Of a stretch of DNA of 64,000 bases, positions 1-12,004 are shown piece by piece. Position numbers and translations under genes: made by a program. The notes below the pieces were generated by a model. The model was not told where the DNA came from. It was given only the letters and a program-made list of their open reading frames with translations, and did not search any database. The DNA lies in the NCBI GenBank assembly GCA_025331565.1, contig JAFREQ010000067.1, positions 1,302,001 to 1,366,000 on the forward strand, in the 5' to 3' direction. Positions within the stretch are counted from its first letter, which is position 1. Each line of letters opens with the position of its first letter. Source of the DNA: Holacanthus passer. Its lineage: Eukaryota > Chordata > Actinopteri > Pomacanthidae.

Positions 1-287
1 TTTTAATATATTTGATTGAAGTGTTCGTGAGGGAAGTGTTTTGTTTTCTGCCACATTTTATACGCTCTATAAAAATATATGATGCCAGAAAAGTACACTT
101 GGAAAAATTCATAATAATAAAAAAAATTAAATGTTTTATTTTTTTTGAAGATAAGTTTCTCTTTAATGTGTAAAAGAAGCCTCTGACTTTGATGGTGTTT
201 GATTGCTGGTGGCTGCTCGTCAGCTGACATTGCCTCCAGCTGGACAAAGTTGTTAAAAAGCCTCAGTTTGACGGCACATGTTTGGTG

Positions 288-312
288 GTTGTGTGTGTGA
301 GTGTGTGTGTGA
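288..312. repeat. (GT)n microsatellite
   Basis: Slightly interrupted GT dinucleotide run. No function is implied. Confidence 0.85.
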
Positions 313-1253
313 AGAGGAGGAGACACCATCAGTCTCACTCTGTCTTATGTGTGTTTTTGTCTATATCTGATTCAAAAGTCCCTTTAGTTTTTGTTGTGGT
401 TGCTTCTTCAAGTTGAAGCTCTTGGTGGAAACTTTCCTTTCAGGATTGTAGTTTGGGGAAGGGTGGAAAGATTTCCCGTAGTTCTTATTCCCCAGACGAC
501 CGAAGATGTTCAACAAAGACACCAAAGTTGACAGGAATCTTTTGAAATGTCTCGACTCTAAACGCTGCGAACCCATCGCCCATAATCAATATGTTCAGAC
601 TCAGCAGATCTTCAGCATCTGCTGCGTCACGTCTGCCAAACCGTTGGACTGTGATCATAAATCAGATGTGTTGCTTAATACCCACACAGAGAAAACTATA
701 TCTGGGAGCCACATGTGCCTCAAATTATTCCCTGCAAAAACAGCCCTGACAGATTAGTTCAAGGTCCAGGTGTGAGTTTCAAGGCTGCTTTGAAGAATCT
801 GCAATTTACATCTTCAGCAAAGAACTTGTATTAGAGATTGATGCCCAGCCACTAAAAGTCAAATCAGAAGTTCTCGTATAACACAGAAAAACCCAGCTAT
901 GTGCGTCTCTTAACCACATGAACGACATCTTGTTGGTCATATTTCGTGCTCATAAAGGTAAATCATTGCTTATCAGGAAAATAAGATGCAAATAAGCTGC
1001 TGTGTAACTTCAGTTCTGCAGGAGCAATAAAATTACAGTGACAAAGTAAAACAGACAATGAAGTGAAAGACTGAATAATAGTGGGTCAAAGCTATATTTA
1101 ATAAAATTTACACAAGAAGAAGCAGCAAAAATACTTTGACAGAAAGAAAGTTCATGTTATACTGTCAAACAAGTGACAGAATTACGGATGTGGTGTGAAA
1201 AACATGAAACTGTTTTTGTCATTAAAATCCATTTTTTTAATCTTATTGTTGGT

Positions 1254-1277
1254 ACACACACACACACAAACACACAC
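1254..1277. repeat. (CA)n microsatellite
   Basis: CA dinucleotide run with one interruption (CAAACA), within the probable intron before the exon at 1510. Confidence 0.85.
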
Positions 1278-1509
1278 TTGCAATTTTGAGCTTCTAACAC
1301 GATGCAGATGCAGAAATCAGGGCACACATGAACAATTGATTTTAACACAGCTTGCATCATTTAAGATACAGAGATGTAAAAAGCAAAAGGACAGCAGCAA
1401 CATTTGGACCTTTACTTTGACATATAGGATAAATATTCTGAGATGCTGAACATAATCATTCAGTGGTGGGTAAAAGAAGAACAGCTGTGACAGTCGTTCC
1501 TCCCTCCAG

Positions 1510-1784
1510 GTCTGTGCCTGCTGGCGGTGGTGGTCATGTATCTGATGTGGGTCCAGGTCTTGGACACTCTGGAGCAGTTCGTCCACCATCAGAGACTCTC
1601 GGGCTGTCCCTCCTTCCACCTCAGCGTCCGGCACGGTCCTTCCTTCCTCCTGGCTCCGGCCGCCGTCTTCTCCTGCCTGCTGTCCGGCTTCCTCTTCGTC
1701 CTGGCTGGACGGAGCGTTCGAGGGACGCAGCTGGAAAAAAGAGAGAAAATTCCCGAACTTCCAGCATCTGATGATTATCTGTGA
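1510..1784 (+). CDS. Terminal coding exon of a small multi-pass membrane protein (partial)
   Basis: Seen: a pyrimidine-rich tract ending in AG at 1508-1509 is followed by an open frame to TGA at 1782-1784. The frame starts after two bases (1510-1511) that would complete a split codon, so the preceding intron is phase 1. The 90 complete codons encode a hydrophobic stretch (LCLLAVVVMYLMWVQV), a short polar loop with a cysteine (SGCPSFHLSVRHG), a second hydrophobic stretch (SFLLAPAAVFSCLLSGFLFV), then a charged tail ending in SDDYL. Third codon positions are GC-rich, unlike the surrounding DNA. Family: two membrane spans around an extracellular loop followed by a short cytoplasmic tail fit the C-terminal half of a four-pass claudin/PMP22/clarin-like protein. 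That is inference, and the gene is not recognised. Upstream exons must lie further left, probably outside the window. There is no internal stop, so this looks like a live gene rather than a pseudogene. Confidence 0.72.
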
Positions 1785-2204
1785 TTCCTTTTTAAATAGA
1801 GAGGATTCAGTTTACAATGATGGGCTTCTGACTCCAGACAAAAACCAGAGCTGACAAACTTGCATATTGTTTTAAGGATGAACAGACGTCTGATGTTAAA
1901 GCCTCCTAAAGTGGCAACAATAAGGAGAACATGCGCAGAAACATCAGAAGTTTCTCTTCTGTTTGGGCCTTTTTACTTTTATTGTCCGCTTCAGTGTTGT
2001 TTTTCTATCGAGACTCTAATTCTTGTGGTGGAGTTTCTCAGTTGTTTTAAGTTTTATTGGAGACATGAGGCAGCACGATGGCTGCTGCGACATCCAGGAA
2101 GAGACTGAATCTGAATCTGACTGACTTCATCTGGTACGAAAGAGCTCGGATGGAATCTGGACTTTGCCATGATAGTAACGGCATATTGCACTCCAAGAGA
2201 AACC
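1785..2204 (+). other. Probable 3' UTR of the membrane-protein gene
   Basis: Sequence after the stop has no further open coding potential. No AATAAA is seen before the transposon copy at 2205. The first is at 2429-2434, just past that copy, and another is at 2797-2802. Either could serve, so the transcript end is not fixed from sequence alone. Confidence 0.35.
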
Positions 2205-2415
2205 TTGTACTTTAGATCCACTACATTTATTTATAAATGATATCGTTATAGAAAACTAAACTACATATAAATGCAGCTTACACTTTTAATACTTCAATTT
2301 ATTTTGCTGTTGACACTTTAGTTCTTCGACTTAATCAAACATGACAGAGAGTAGAGGACTTTTACTTGCTAAGTTTTTGCACACTTTGGATTTACTACTT
2401 CTACTTCCACTCTGA
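2205..2415 (+). mobile_element. Decayed teleost non-autonomous repeat, copy A
   Basis: Blocks recognisable from a very common fish interspersed repeat appear in order: TACTTTAGATCCACTACATT, ATGCAGCTTACAC, GGACTTTTACTTG, then ACTACTTCTACTTCCAC at the end. Intact members begin and end with CAGTGGTGGAA-type ends, which resemble hAT-type transposon ends (class assignment is inference). This copy is substantially mutated and lacks clear ends. It lies about 420 bp after the stop of the membrane-protein exon. Related copies lie at 12005, 27250, 44402 and 62518. Confidence 0.6.
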
Positions 2416-5400
2416 AAAATGTACTGTAAATAAATGTGTATTAGATTTAAAGTATAAGTAAATACACAAACACTCAAATGTAGTGATTGACAGGAGGTCG
2501 CTCCAACACAGAGAACCAAAGATCAAAATCACAGATGTGGATCTTTGATGACTGGAAACCTTAATTTGAAGCCGGTCATCACAAAAGATTTTTCTAATCG
2601 ATTTAACAGATCCCGCTGTGATTAACACTCCTCTGCTTTTATTATAATTGATAAATCAATTTGGACAAAAGTGGAGAGGAGACGCCTGCCGGGCTGCTGC
2701 TGTGTACGACTGAAGGATTGAGGAGATTGAGTGTGACCAGGCTGCCTGTCATTAGCACATCAGGTTGAAATACTGGGTCAGAGGGATGGAGATAATAATA
2801 AATTAGACTGTCATAATCCATTTTCTGACACTCAAAGTGTTAGTAAAACACACAACAGCCACTAGAGGACAGTGTTGTCTCAGGATAACGCTCGGGCTGT
2901 TTTCTCATTAAATCACTTCATCCCAAATCTTTACAATGATGTCCGACAACATTACAGCGAAATGCAAAGTTGCATCAGATTAAACCTGCAGAGGATGGAA
3001 CCAGGAGAGAAATTTGTAAGTGATAATTAATTCAACTCCTGTAATTTTCCTGACAAACAAAAGAAAATGATTTTTTCCTCCTTCAAGTTCAGTATAGTTA
3101 ACATTATATTAGATGGAGGAGGGGGTTGTGGAAGCCCACAGTCACACCTTGATAATTGGAAAAGGCAAACAGAAGTGAGACCTTGCAATGATAGTGACAA
3201 AAGTGGGGGGGAAGCAGGGGGGAGGAAGGGGGAGACAGAGAGAGTCGGCGCTGCTCATCAGTGAGTCTTTCAATATTCTTTCATGTCTGACTCCATCCCT
3301 TCTCTTCTTAATCTCCGCTGTGAACTAGGTGAGTATAATTACACCTGAGCATGTCACATTCACTTCCCCGGCCCTCAGCGTGTTTAAACATCTGTCACCT
3401 CCTCTCCCTCGTCACGCCGCTGCCGCCAACAGCCAACGCGGGGTTTAAAGGCCGAGCTTTTATTTTCTAACGAACACGAGGAGATCCAGTCATATCGCCC
3501 GCTTTCAATCTCTGAAAGCAGGATCGTGGCAGATTCATTACTCGGGTTCCAGGAGTGGATGTGGTGCTGTTGTAGCTGTCACACTTGCACACACTCCTCC
3601 AGTAGGCCTTTACATCACATCATCACTCCGGGTCTTTGTCCTCAGTAGATAGAGCTGTCCGCTGCAATTACCACAGCGGCCTCCACGACGTCCGCAGAAG
3701 CAACTTAAGACATTTTACAATAAAGTCTCATTTAATTCCTTTCTTGTGATTTTTTTTTTTTTGTTTGCAGAATTTTAAAACTCAGCATTGAAGGAGTTCA
3801 GAGGATGTTTCGCTGCTTCTTTATTCCCATGACATCGACGTTGGTTTATCGACTGGTGACACAAAGCTTCAGCCTCACGATATCATATGTGGTCATCATG
3901 GATGTATTTAAGATTATTTTTCAAAAAAGTCAGGTTGAAGCAATAAAAATCAGAAGACAAAAAGTCAGCCAGAGCAACTCATGGTTCTAATGTTAGATCT
4001 AATAGTTATGGTTGATAAAATCTGCCAGCGATTGTTCTCATTTCAGCTTTTGTTTTTTTGTTTTAAATGACCGAGAATTTCAATGGTAAATCTGACAAAA
4101 ATCTGCACTTGTGCAATGAAAGAATGGAAAGAATTAAACACTATTAAAATTTTTCATCACTTCACAAGATTTATGCCATTTTATTACAAAACGGTCAAAC
4201 TTAAAACTGACTATTCTCAGCACCAAACGACAGGCAGACAAAGTTATCAATGACCTAAACCAGAGATAAAGGAGAGTGAATGTTGGAATAAATGCTAATG
4301 TGTCTTCACCTTTTTACCTAATAATACATCAGTATTTAGTTTCAACTTGCTCCGAGTGGCCAAACAAAATGCAGCTTTAAGTCACCACATGAAACAAAAA
4401 ATGTCTTATTTTCTGCTTCGGCATAAACAATCTTTATTCTTTTTTCTCCATATGAATTTAAATCTGTCAATCTCAATAGTTTGGGAAAGAGAACCAGACT
4501 GTCTGGAGAGTGATATGGAAATCTAAACATGTCTGGGTTGCACAGTTTGTGCTCTGAGCGATGCTCCTATAAAGATCATACCGGAAGGTTAACGTATGCA
4601 TATAATGCCACTGAATCAAGCATCAACATTGGCGCGTCGGGATGTTTCTGCTTTCACAACATTAAAAAAAAAACCCCAAATATAATGAGCATCCGTTAAA
4701 AGCTGGACACAAGCTCTTCTATGATCCCGCCGCCTTCCCCGAACCTCCCCCTGTTCGCTCTCCACGTTGGAACACTCTGCTCTACATCCACATTACCCAG
4801 AGGCCAACCCAGGGGGCGCAATTATTCAGGCCTTTGCTCAGCCAAGTAGAAGAAATTAGCCTCTTCTCCTGAACCAAGACCTTCTAACCTGCACCAGGAC
4901 CTCGGGCTGCCTCTCTGACTAGCATGACCCCCTGTGACTTCCCTCTCCAGACCTTGTTTTCCATACATATGAGCCCGAGCTGGCCGGAGCCACGCTTGGC
5001 TGCCATATGGGCTCTCCTTGCCCCGGCTGGCAAAGTGGGACTGGGGAGCTGCGGGCGATAAAATCCAACACCCCCACACCTCCACTACCGCCGTGCACCC
5101 CTCCTGGACGGATGCTGGTGTCCTCGGGCCGATGATGTGCTTTTACAACAATTCAACAAAAAGTCTAAGACGGCGAGCGGCTCGGCTGAGATGTGTCATT
5201 CTTTGCGGCCTGCGATTAGAAATATAATTTGGGAACAAGAGTAGAAGTTGTGTAACCTATAGTCTAGTATTCAAATTACTGCAGGTCAATGTCTAAATGA
5301 GCAATTCTGGAAAAGAAGAGTTATATAATAAACTCTATTACGACAGTGTGTTCTCGGGGCGTAAGAAGAAGAGCTTCTCTCTCTCCTTTTATTCCTCACT

Positions 5401-6355
5401 TGATCTTTTGTGTAATTTGCCCCATTCTTTTTCTTCATTAAAATCATTTCGAGTCACAGGTGATTCCATTTCCCGTGTCGGCGCTGACACATCGTCCACT
5501 CTTACCTTTTCTTCTCCCGTCTGTCTTTGCCTTCTCCCACCTTCCAGCTCATCCATTCAGGCCGGTCAGTGGTGGATAATGAGCTCTGAGGCCTGGCGCT
5601 GTGCTCGCTGCCTCTCAGAGAACAGCGAGGGTTTGAACATGGTCAAGGCTTTGCAGCTGTATTACAAAATCTGCTGTTATAGGACATAAATACACAACGG
5701 TGTGTCTGCAAAATTTGTGCATGAAAAGTAAATTGAATATGGGTCAGTCCAGCAACATATTGTCAGTATGGACTCGTTGAGCGTTTGTCTCTTTGGAGCA
5801 CATTTGACTTTCATGCAAGAGACTGGACCCAATCTTCTAACTGTGGTTTAGACATAACTGCACAATAGCTGCTGACACTGTGTTGCAGAAAGCAAGAATT
5901 TCAAGAATGTCGTCACTGAATGCAATCCAAGGTCCAGCTGACATCTGTGTCTGACCACGGGGTTGGCTCTATAGATAGTTTTTATTTTTGCTAGCTTGTT
6001 AAATGGTGTTAGAAAGTTGGAGTCTGAGGCTGAGACAGTTTGAAAGAGATTTGCAATATTTATGGTTCTTGGGTTTTTTTATTATGCATGACTTAAAAAT
6101 GCACAGGAAAGTTGAATCTATGTTAATTGTTAAGCACAGGTGACCAATTTTTTTTTTTAACCACACTTGTTTTTCAAGGATTCGTCATCTAGGAAAATGT
6201 GGAGACCAGAAATAAAGATGTGCACAAATAACTGTGGTCAAGTCTGCAAACTGCTGGTTTACGAGTCTCGATGCTCATCAGATCGTTCTTCCAGCAGCTG
6301 CTCATAATCACTACACCTCCAATATGGCAGTGCAGATATCTTTATTGCAGCCTCA
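2416..6355. other. Intergenic or intronic DNA, no gene seen
   Basis: Mostly AT-rich unique sequence with no supported exon. A G-rich patch lies at 3203-3245 and a T12 run near 3750. The GC-richer stretch 4720-5130 has an unremarkable open frame on each strand. Nothing here is assignable to a gene family. Confidence 0.5.
2859..2870 (+). promoter_or_regulatory. Weak CTCF-core-like word
   Basis: CCACTAGAGGAC differs at one position from the vertebrate CTCF core CCASYAGRKGGC. A single near match in 64 kb is weak evidence. Confidence 0.15.
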
Positions 6356-6359
6356 GTTA

Positions 6360-6520
6360 CTGATTTAATTGGATAAATGGCTGCATTTTTACATTAAAGC
6401 CAATTGTAGCTGTCACATAAGCGGTGCATTAAAAAGCAGATTCCTGTGTGACAGCAGGTGGAATCAATTTGAGCTCTTAATTCTTATTTCCCATGATGAG
6501 TTAATATCCTTCTCACAGCC
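6360..6520. promoter_or_regulatory. Candidate conserved enhancer-like element
   Basis: Non-repetitive stretch mixing AT-rich homeodomain-type words (TTTAATTGG, TCTTAATTCTTA) with E-box and Meis-like words (GCAGGTGG, GTGTGACAGC). This is the texture typical of vertebrate developmental enhancers. Conservation was not tested. Confidence 0.25.
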
Positions 6521-6981
6521 CGCGCTCTCTCCTCCTCGTCCTCCTCTCGGTCCACTTTGTCGTCTCTCTATCTCTGCTTTATGACAGGCCTCTTACCTTG
6601 TGACTACAGATACCTGAGAGCTGGAGGGCCTTATCGTGGCGAGGGCCAAATGGGGCACAGGAGGAAACGATGGCTTTTCTTTATCTGCCGGCCCCTCTCC
6701 TCTCCGGGCCACTATTTCATCAGGTCACTGTGTACACTCGGAAGGGTAAACTGATTCTATTGAACCGGTCCACAACCTCGCCTCACCTGGGCCTCGTGGC
6801 TCCAAATGGGCTTACCCCTGTTTCTATTTCCTCCCCTCATTCCCATCTCTTCTTTCTGCCTCTTCCTCATTCCCTCGCCCCTTCTTCCCCAAGAAAACGA
6901 TCAACACCGTGTACTGGAAGAGAGAGCGAAAGACGGCGAGAAAGATTAAATCCAAGTTTCTTTCATCCATGAACGCTTTCA

Positions 6982-7011
6982 TCTCTCTCTCTCTCTCTTT
7001 TTTTTTTTTTT
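6982..7011. repeat. (CT)n followed by poly-T
   Basis: CT repeats run directly into a T run, followed by TCAAACAG. This mimics a polypyrimidine tract and acceptor, but no convincing coding exon follows. Confidence 0.8.
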
Positions 7012-7069
7012 CAAACAGAGGGAATTATCAGCGCCGCAACCGACACAGGCTTTTGACGAGGGTGATGGC

Positions 7070-7103
7070 GGGAGGAGGAGGAGGAGGAGGGTGGTGGTGG
7101 TGG
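7070..7103. repeat. (GGA)n/(GGT)n trinucleotide tract
   Basis: GGA repeats pass into GGT repeats. They create glycine- or serine-rich false open frames on both strands. Confidence 0.85.
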
Positions 7104-7539
7104 AATGAGGGAGGAGCTGGAGATGAAGAAGAGGCGAGAGGCGGGGTGGGAAGTTGTGGCGCCGATCGGAGAGGGAATCCACTTCCCGTGCATCCTCACT
7201 TCTGTCGGGCTTCTGCGTTTATCTACTGAGGACCAGGGGTGCTCCTCTTTGTCTCGCCTCGCCATTTCTTACCTTAAGAGCGTTTGATATTGAATTACCG
7301 CTCGAGTGTCGCAGCCACTCTTAAAATACACCACGAGGAAAGTCGGCGCACTCCTCAATATCTCAATCCGACTTATGGATTGAGAGTCAAAACAAGCGAG
7401 GGAGAGGGAGGCCGGCCGACCTCGGCAGGCAAAAAACAGGCACGAAAGGAACAGTGTTAATCCACCTTTCCAAAAATGTAACCAAAACTAAATAGATGAT
7501 TTTTTTCCCCCCTGCCTTCTGTGACACTTGGCATGACGT

Positions 7540-7688
7540 CTAATCTCCACTGTTCTGAGTGTTTTTTCATTAAATTTGTGTCAGGACTAATTTCGAAGGG
7601 AATGAATACAGATGTCAGGATGCCATCGAATCCCATCGCGGGGCCTTTAATGAGATAACAGGCTTTAGTCAAAGAATTAGCGCTATTG
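7540..7688. promoter_or_regulatory. Candidate conserved enhancer-like element
   Basis: Unique sequence with several homeodomain and GATA/Sox-style words (GACTAATTTCG, TTTAATGAGATAACAGG, AAAGAATTAGCG) and balanced composition, ending at a poly-A run. No coding potential. The function is inferred from texture only. Confidence 0.25.
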
Positions 7689-7705
7689 AAAAAAAAAAAA
7701 AAAAA
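7689..7705 (+). repeat. Poly-A run
   Basis: An A17 run without a recognisable retroelement upstream. Confidence 0.8.
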
Positions 7706-10320
7706 TGAATGAGATTAGTTCAATGGGATGTGGATGCAGAGTGGAACGGGGACTTTGGCTGTCGAGAGGGAGAGAGGAAGAGAGACCAGAGTCATATCAG
7801 ACCTGCCCTGCCAAATCACAAATCTATTTCCGACACTGGTATTAATTATCAAACTAAAGCTGCTGTTGCATATTGATTCATCAGGGTGCGCACTTGTATT
7901 ATCTCCTATTAAGCGGGAAAAAAGGAGAGATTATATGAAGCCTTCGGGGGCGTTTTATGGATCATGTGAGACTGTTAAACCATGTCACGGACTCCAGAGC
8001 AACAAGACGAGCTCCTCGTGTTTGTGTGTTCGGGCGCGTGTGTCTGCTTCTTATGTGGGCTCGAATGCATTCTTAAGCTTTAAATTTGATTATTTTGGTG
8101 AACGTTTTTCAATTAGCCCCACAGTCGTGGCCTCGAATATATTTGTGTGCACAGAAATATGTCTGGGTGCAAACATATCTATTTGAGACACAAGTGCAGA
8201 CAGTGATATTTAAAGCAGCTGTATTTTGGTGGCTCCAAATGGCAATAAGTTGCAATTCAACATGAAGGCATCGTGTAAGCAAACTCCCGTCTACATTGGT
8301 TTACATCACCAATCTATGGCTGCTGTAGCTTTTGTTAGTCGTGTGTAGGAGATGATCTTACATGTGAGCTGCACAGACGGATGTGATAGGAAATGAAATG
8401 AATAAAATAAAATGAATTTGTGTGTATGACGCAATCAGTCGTTACATTTCTTTTTCCGAATGACAAACAAGTTGACTTCATGCACAAAAATAATTTAAGA
8501 GTTGAGTTTTGACTTTCACATTGTTCATTGACATTGAATGTAATGTACAAGAAGCTGGATTCTCATAAAGCTGCTTATGAATCCACATTTCACTTTAACT
8601 TCCAACCTCCTGAAGATCTTCAGTGGTTTCATCTTCCACCTTGCTTCAGTGTTGGACAGGTGTCATCACTGCAGGTGTGGTTACAGGTGCAATAAGGCAC
8701 ATTTGTGACCACACCTCTCGGTGGGTTTGGTCTCTTCTGAACTGAAAAATGTGGCTTTCAGCTTGTTAAGCTACTCTTTAGGTTTCTGTAAACTGTGCAC
8801 ACACCGGATGGTAAATGGATCTAAAGCCTTGAGAGCACAGTCGTTCTTGTGTTTCTGTGGCAGTTCAGCCTTTAACTGACCTCGACTCACCAGAAACTGC
8901 AGCTCTTTCTCTTATTGTCTCCCTCCATTTTTCTCTCGTCTTTATATGTCTCATGAAGCAGACTCATATGGCCCCTGGACGAACACTTCACACAAGCTGA
9001 AACATTTTTCAACTTGTGTGGTCACGTCTTCACCTCAGTTCACGCCGCCGCGGGCCAATTCGCAACCACTGGTGTCTTTCCATTAACTTTTGTATGCGAT
9101 GGTCCTGCCTCTAAAATTTGCCCTGGGCTCTGTCTGAGCACACGGTAATGCAGGATCGCTCGTATGTCCATATCGCTTCGGTTGCTATTGTGCTTAAATG
9201 GTGCTGATTCCAAATTTGCATTCACCACAACCTAAATTAAACACACTAACCCTGAGACCTTCAGGGCCCTGAGGCTGTATTCTCACAACTTTGGTAAAGA
9301 AATGTCCAAGCTTGAAAGCAGAATTTCATTTGAGCAAACTGGAGGCTGAACTAAAAATGTTTTGGCTGTGCAGTTCTAAATGAAAGGTGGTTAAACCGGC
9401 CCGGTGTTGACCTCCCGGTGTCTCTTTAAAGATGGCAATGACTGAGTCAAGCAAGAGTCACCCAGTGGGCGATCTTGGGAGTCCACGTCCTTTGAGTCAG
9501 GCTGCTCTTTTAAGCAGTCAGCGATTCAAAGTGTGACTCCAGTGGGCAGCGATGCGAGCTCTGTGTGATAACACTGCAACGATTGTCATTTATTTCTCAC
9601 CAAAAGACAACTGAAGAGCATGCAAGGTGTGAAAAAGAAGCCAACCCAATGAGAACAGCTCATCTACTGCCGTCCAGAAGAATCATAAATCCATCAACAC
9701 TGACCGACGCGTTCCCCCGAGGAAGGACGCATTGTTTCGCACCTCGCATCGAATGAGGATTGTTGGAAATAGAATCCGACGCACGAAACGTTCGGCATGC
9801 AAAAGCCCTGCGTGAGTCTATCAGCAGAGGAGGTATATTGCATAGTGGCTGTGACCAGTGTGGGTGGTCGCCAAAGTGTTGAGACATGCGCACACTTCAC
9901 AAATAATGAGACCTCCGACGATGTGACACCCATTTCACACATGGATGGCATCTGTGATTGGGAAACATATGTTTGTATTGATGTATAATTATGAGCATTG
10001 AGGTCCTCTACTTCTTCTAAGTTGGTGGAAATGACTCTGCGCCGTGTATGATTGTGTGTGAGGAAGACAAGAGAGCAAGAGTGTGATGGAGAAAGAGCAT
10101 CAACGCCCTGCTGACTGCACTCAATCACTTTCTTAATTATACAGCGAGAACGCAAGTCGCTGTCTGTCCGGAACCAAAGTCACAAATTCGTTGCAAGATA
10201 TCATCCTCGATATCACCTCCTCACTTTTCACCGTCTACTCTTCAGGTGTTACACAGGTAGTGAGGCTAGAAATATACTGATTATACAAGAGGCGTGAAGA
10301 TTGGCGTTTGTCCTGTCGTT
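7706..10320. other. Intergenic or intronic DNA, no gene seen
   Basis: Unique sequence. The 152-codon frame at 7728-8186 (+) and the 153-codon frame at 9694-10155 (-) have no domain, no protein-like codon bias and no splice logic, so neither is called. The part 7800-8200 has enhancer-like texture (GGTATTAATTATC, TTAAATTTGATTATTTT). Confidence 0.45.
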
Positions 10321-10341
10321 GTGATTGGGTGCGAGAGAAAC

Positions 10342-10520
10342 AAAAAAAAAAAAAAAAAAAGGAGGAGCAGAGGATGAAACCTGAAAGATTTACAAATTTA
10401 AGGGTGAAGTGGGATGGAAATGGGAAGAGAGACAGAGAGATTGGAAAGGGGGAAGGGCGGCGGCGGTTAGAAAGGCAGGAAGTGGGCGAGGGGGAGGGGT
10501 TGCATCGGGCGGGGGGAGGC
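10342..10520 (+). repeat. A19 run and G/A-rich polypurine tract
   Basis: A19 at 10342-10360 is followed by a purine-rich stretch to about 10520 (GGAAAGGGGGAAGG-like). It generates lysine/arginine- and glycine-rich false frames. Confidence 0.7.
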
Positions 10521-10529
10521 GTCGAGGAG

Positions 10530-10774
10530 GCCGAAATGAGACCAAATTTTCTTTGGCAATCTCCGTGTTCCTGCTGCAGGTGCTGGGGCCATTTCACTAA
10601 AGCAGGGCCAGACGCGAATGTCATTAGTTCCTGAGCCCCAGGTGAATTTGCCACAGTTCCACATGATTAACCCAGATAATTGTGTGTTGATAGCGAGCAT
10701 GGTCGATGGAATACAATTTTCGGGCCCAGATTCCTAAACAAACAGCTCAGCAGCGGCAGCGGCAGCAGCCGCCG
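10530..10774 (+). promoter_or_regulatory. Candidate conserved element ending in a splice-donor-like site
   Basis: Non-repetitive sequence with homeodomain-type words (GTCATTAGTTCC, CATGATTAACCC) and an Sp1-poor body. It ends in CAG/CGG-rich sequence and GCCGAG|GTGAGC at 10774/10775, a good consensus donor on the + strand. It could be an enhancer, or the end of an untranslated first exon in a small GC-rich promoter. No in-frame ATG leads into the donor. Confidence 0.25.
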
Positions 10775-10815
10775 AGGTGAGCCGGGGAGACGGGATAACG
10801 GCGGCGGCGGCGGCG
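10745..10815. repeat. GC-rich trinucleotide patch (CAGCGG and CGG repeats)
   Basis: Short CAG/CGG/GGC runs with several CpG dinucleotides, unusual for this AT-rich neighbourhood. It may be a small CpG-rich promoter or simple sequence. Confidence 0.6.
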
Positions 10816-12004
10816 ACACTTGTGATGCCCTCTGCGTTCACGTACCGGGTTTACAAAGAGGGAGAGAAAGGGGGGAGGTGGGAGGCACAGAGGGAGGAAG
10901 CTTCTGGAAGAGCTGGAGGGGGGAAAGCCGGGTCAGCCTTGGGGGAGGAAGTCGCATCATTTTATTTAATTCACTTCCTTCATTTTAGACATAAATACAG
11001 CAGGTCTAAATGTAAAATGTCTGGATTTGTGTTTCTATTACAGACAAATATTTAGAAATGTTGAGTCCAAATACTAAAAAGATTTAGCTTCAGAAAAAAT
11101 AGTTTATTTGGATTTTTCATAGGTTTCTCAAAAAGATTTAAAGTCTTCCCAAAAAAAAAAATCTATTTTAAATTCAACCTGCAATGACTATTTTTTTTTT
11201 GCCACTTGGGGGCAGCAGACAAAAGCCGTGAACACAACATTGACATATTATCGCTATTATTACAATGACTGCAGTGGTGATATCGATTAAGCTGCTGATT
11301 AAGAATAAAGTCATGACACAAAATAAAGAAATGTTTGCATGCATTGTCAAGTGTGTGTTTTCGTGCTGTCTGCACTCGCCCTCGCAATTTGCTTTCAAGC
11401 AAAAACTTGCTGAGCAGGCATCAAACCCCAGATACCGGCTGTATATTCTGTGGCTTATACGATTTATAGGCCGATGTGCTGCACTGTGGAATTCATCAGC
11501 GGGGTGTGAGAATTAGCTGGAGGTGAGAGACTGAGCTGAGTAAACACACGGAGGATGCAAACACCTGAGAGGTGAAGAAAAGATATAAACTTGCTGGTGT
11601 GAACATGCAATATTGTCTTTTTTATGATTAACTATAGGAGTGACTGTCGGAGACCAAATCAGCAGTCTGACCCACACCAGCAGAGAGAGATACATATGGC
11701 TGAGGTTAGATGGATGGTGCCTGACTTCCTCAACAGTAATGTAATTTCCCATAGTGCCTTGGGGTTGATGGGACATGCAGAGGAATATTTAGTTTGGTCA
11801 GAGATGATCAGAGTCGCTCTACTTTCTCCAATAGTGTTGCCTTCTGCACACACACACGACCTCTTGACCTCACACACCTTCAGAGGTGGTTGAAGTTTTC
11901 AGATTCTAAAAAAATATTTCAATTAAGGAGAGAAACAATGAGAGGAAGCCTAACCTGCTTCTGACTCTATTTACACTGACAGACAGATATGAGGGTGGAT
12001 TTGA
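10816..12004. other. Non-coding DNA, no gene seen
   Basis: A purine-rich stretch (10855-10935) is followed by AT-rich unique sequence. The only item of note is the CTCF-like word at 11202. Confidence 0.45.
11202..11213 (+). promoter_or_regulatory. CTCF-core-like word
   Basis: CCACTTGGGGGC followed by AGCA differs at one position from the CTCF core CCASYAGRKGGC and keeps its GGGGGCAG half. Candidate insulator site only. Confidence 0.25.

Larger units (their letters stand above)
1..1509. other. Non-coding flank, probable intron upstream of the exon at 1510
   Basis: AT-rich sequence with no protein-like open frame or recognisable RNA. Because the exon at 1510 begins with a splice acceptor on the + strand, at least its 3' part should be intron of that gene. 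The earlier exons are not visible here and probably lie left of the window. A GT tract (288-312) and a CA tract (1254-1277) are the only repeats seen. Confidence 0.55.

Noticed and set aside
506..757. 83-codon frame beginning MFNKDTKV before the membrane-protein exon
   Set aside because: Ends without a plausible donor, has no hydrophobic segments matching the downstream exon and no codon bias.
10680..10774. Coding first exon joined in phase to the exon at 55110
   Set aside because: Phase is compatible, but the frame has no ATG; kept only as a possible untranslated exon in the findings.
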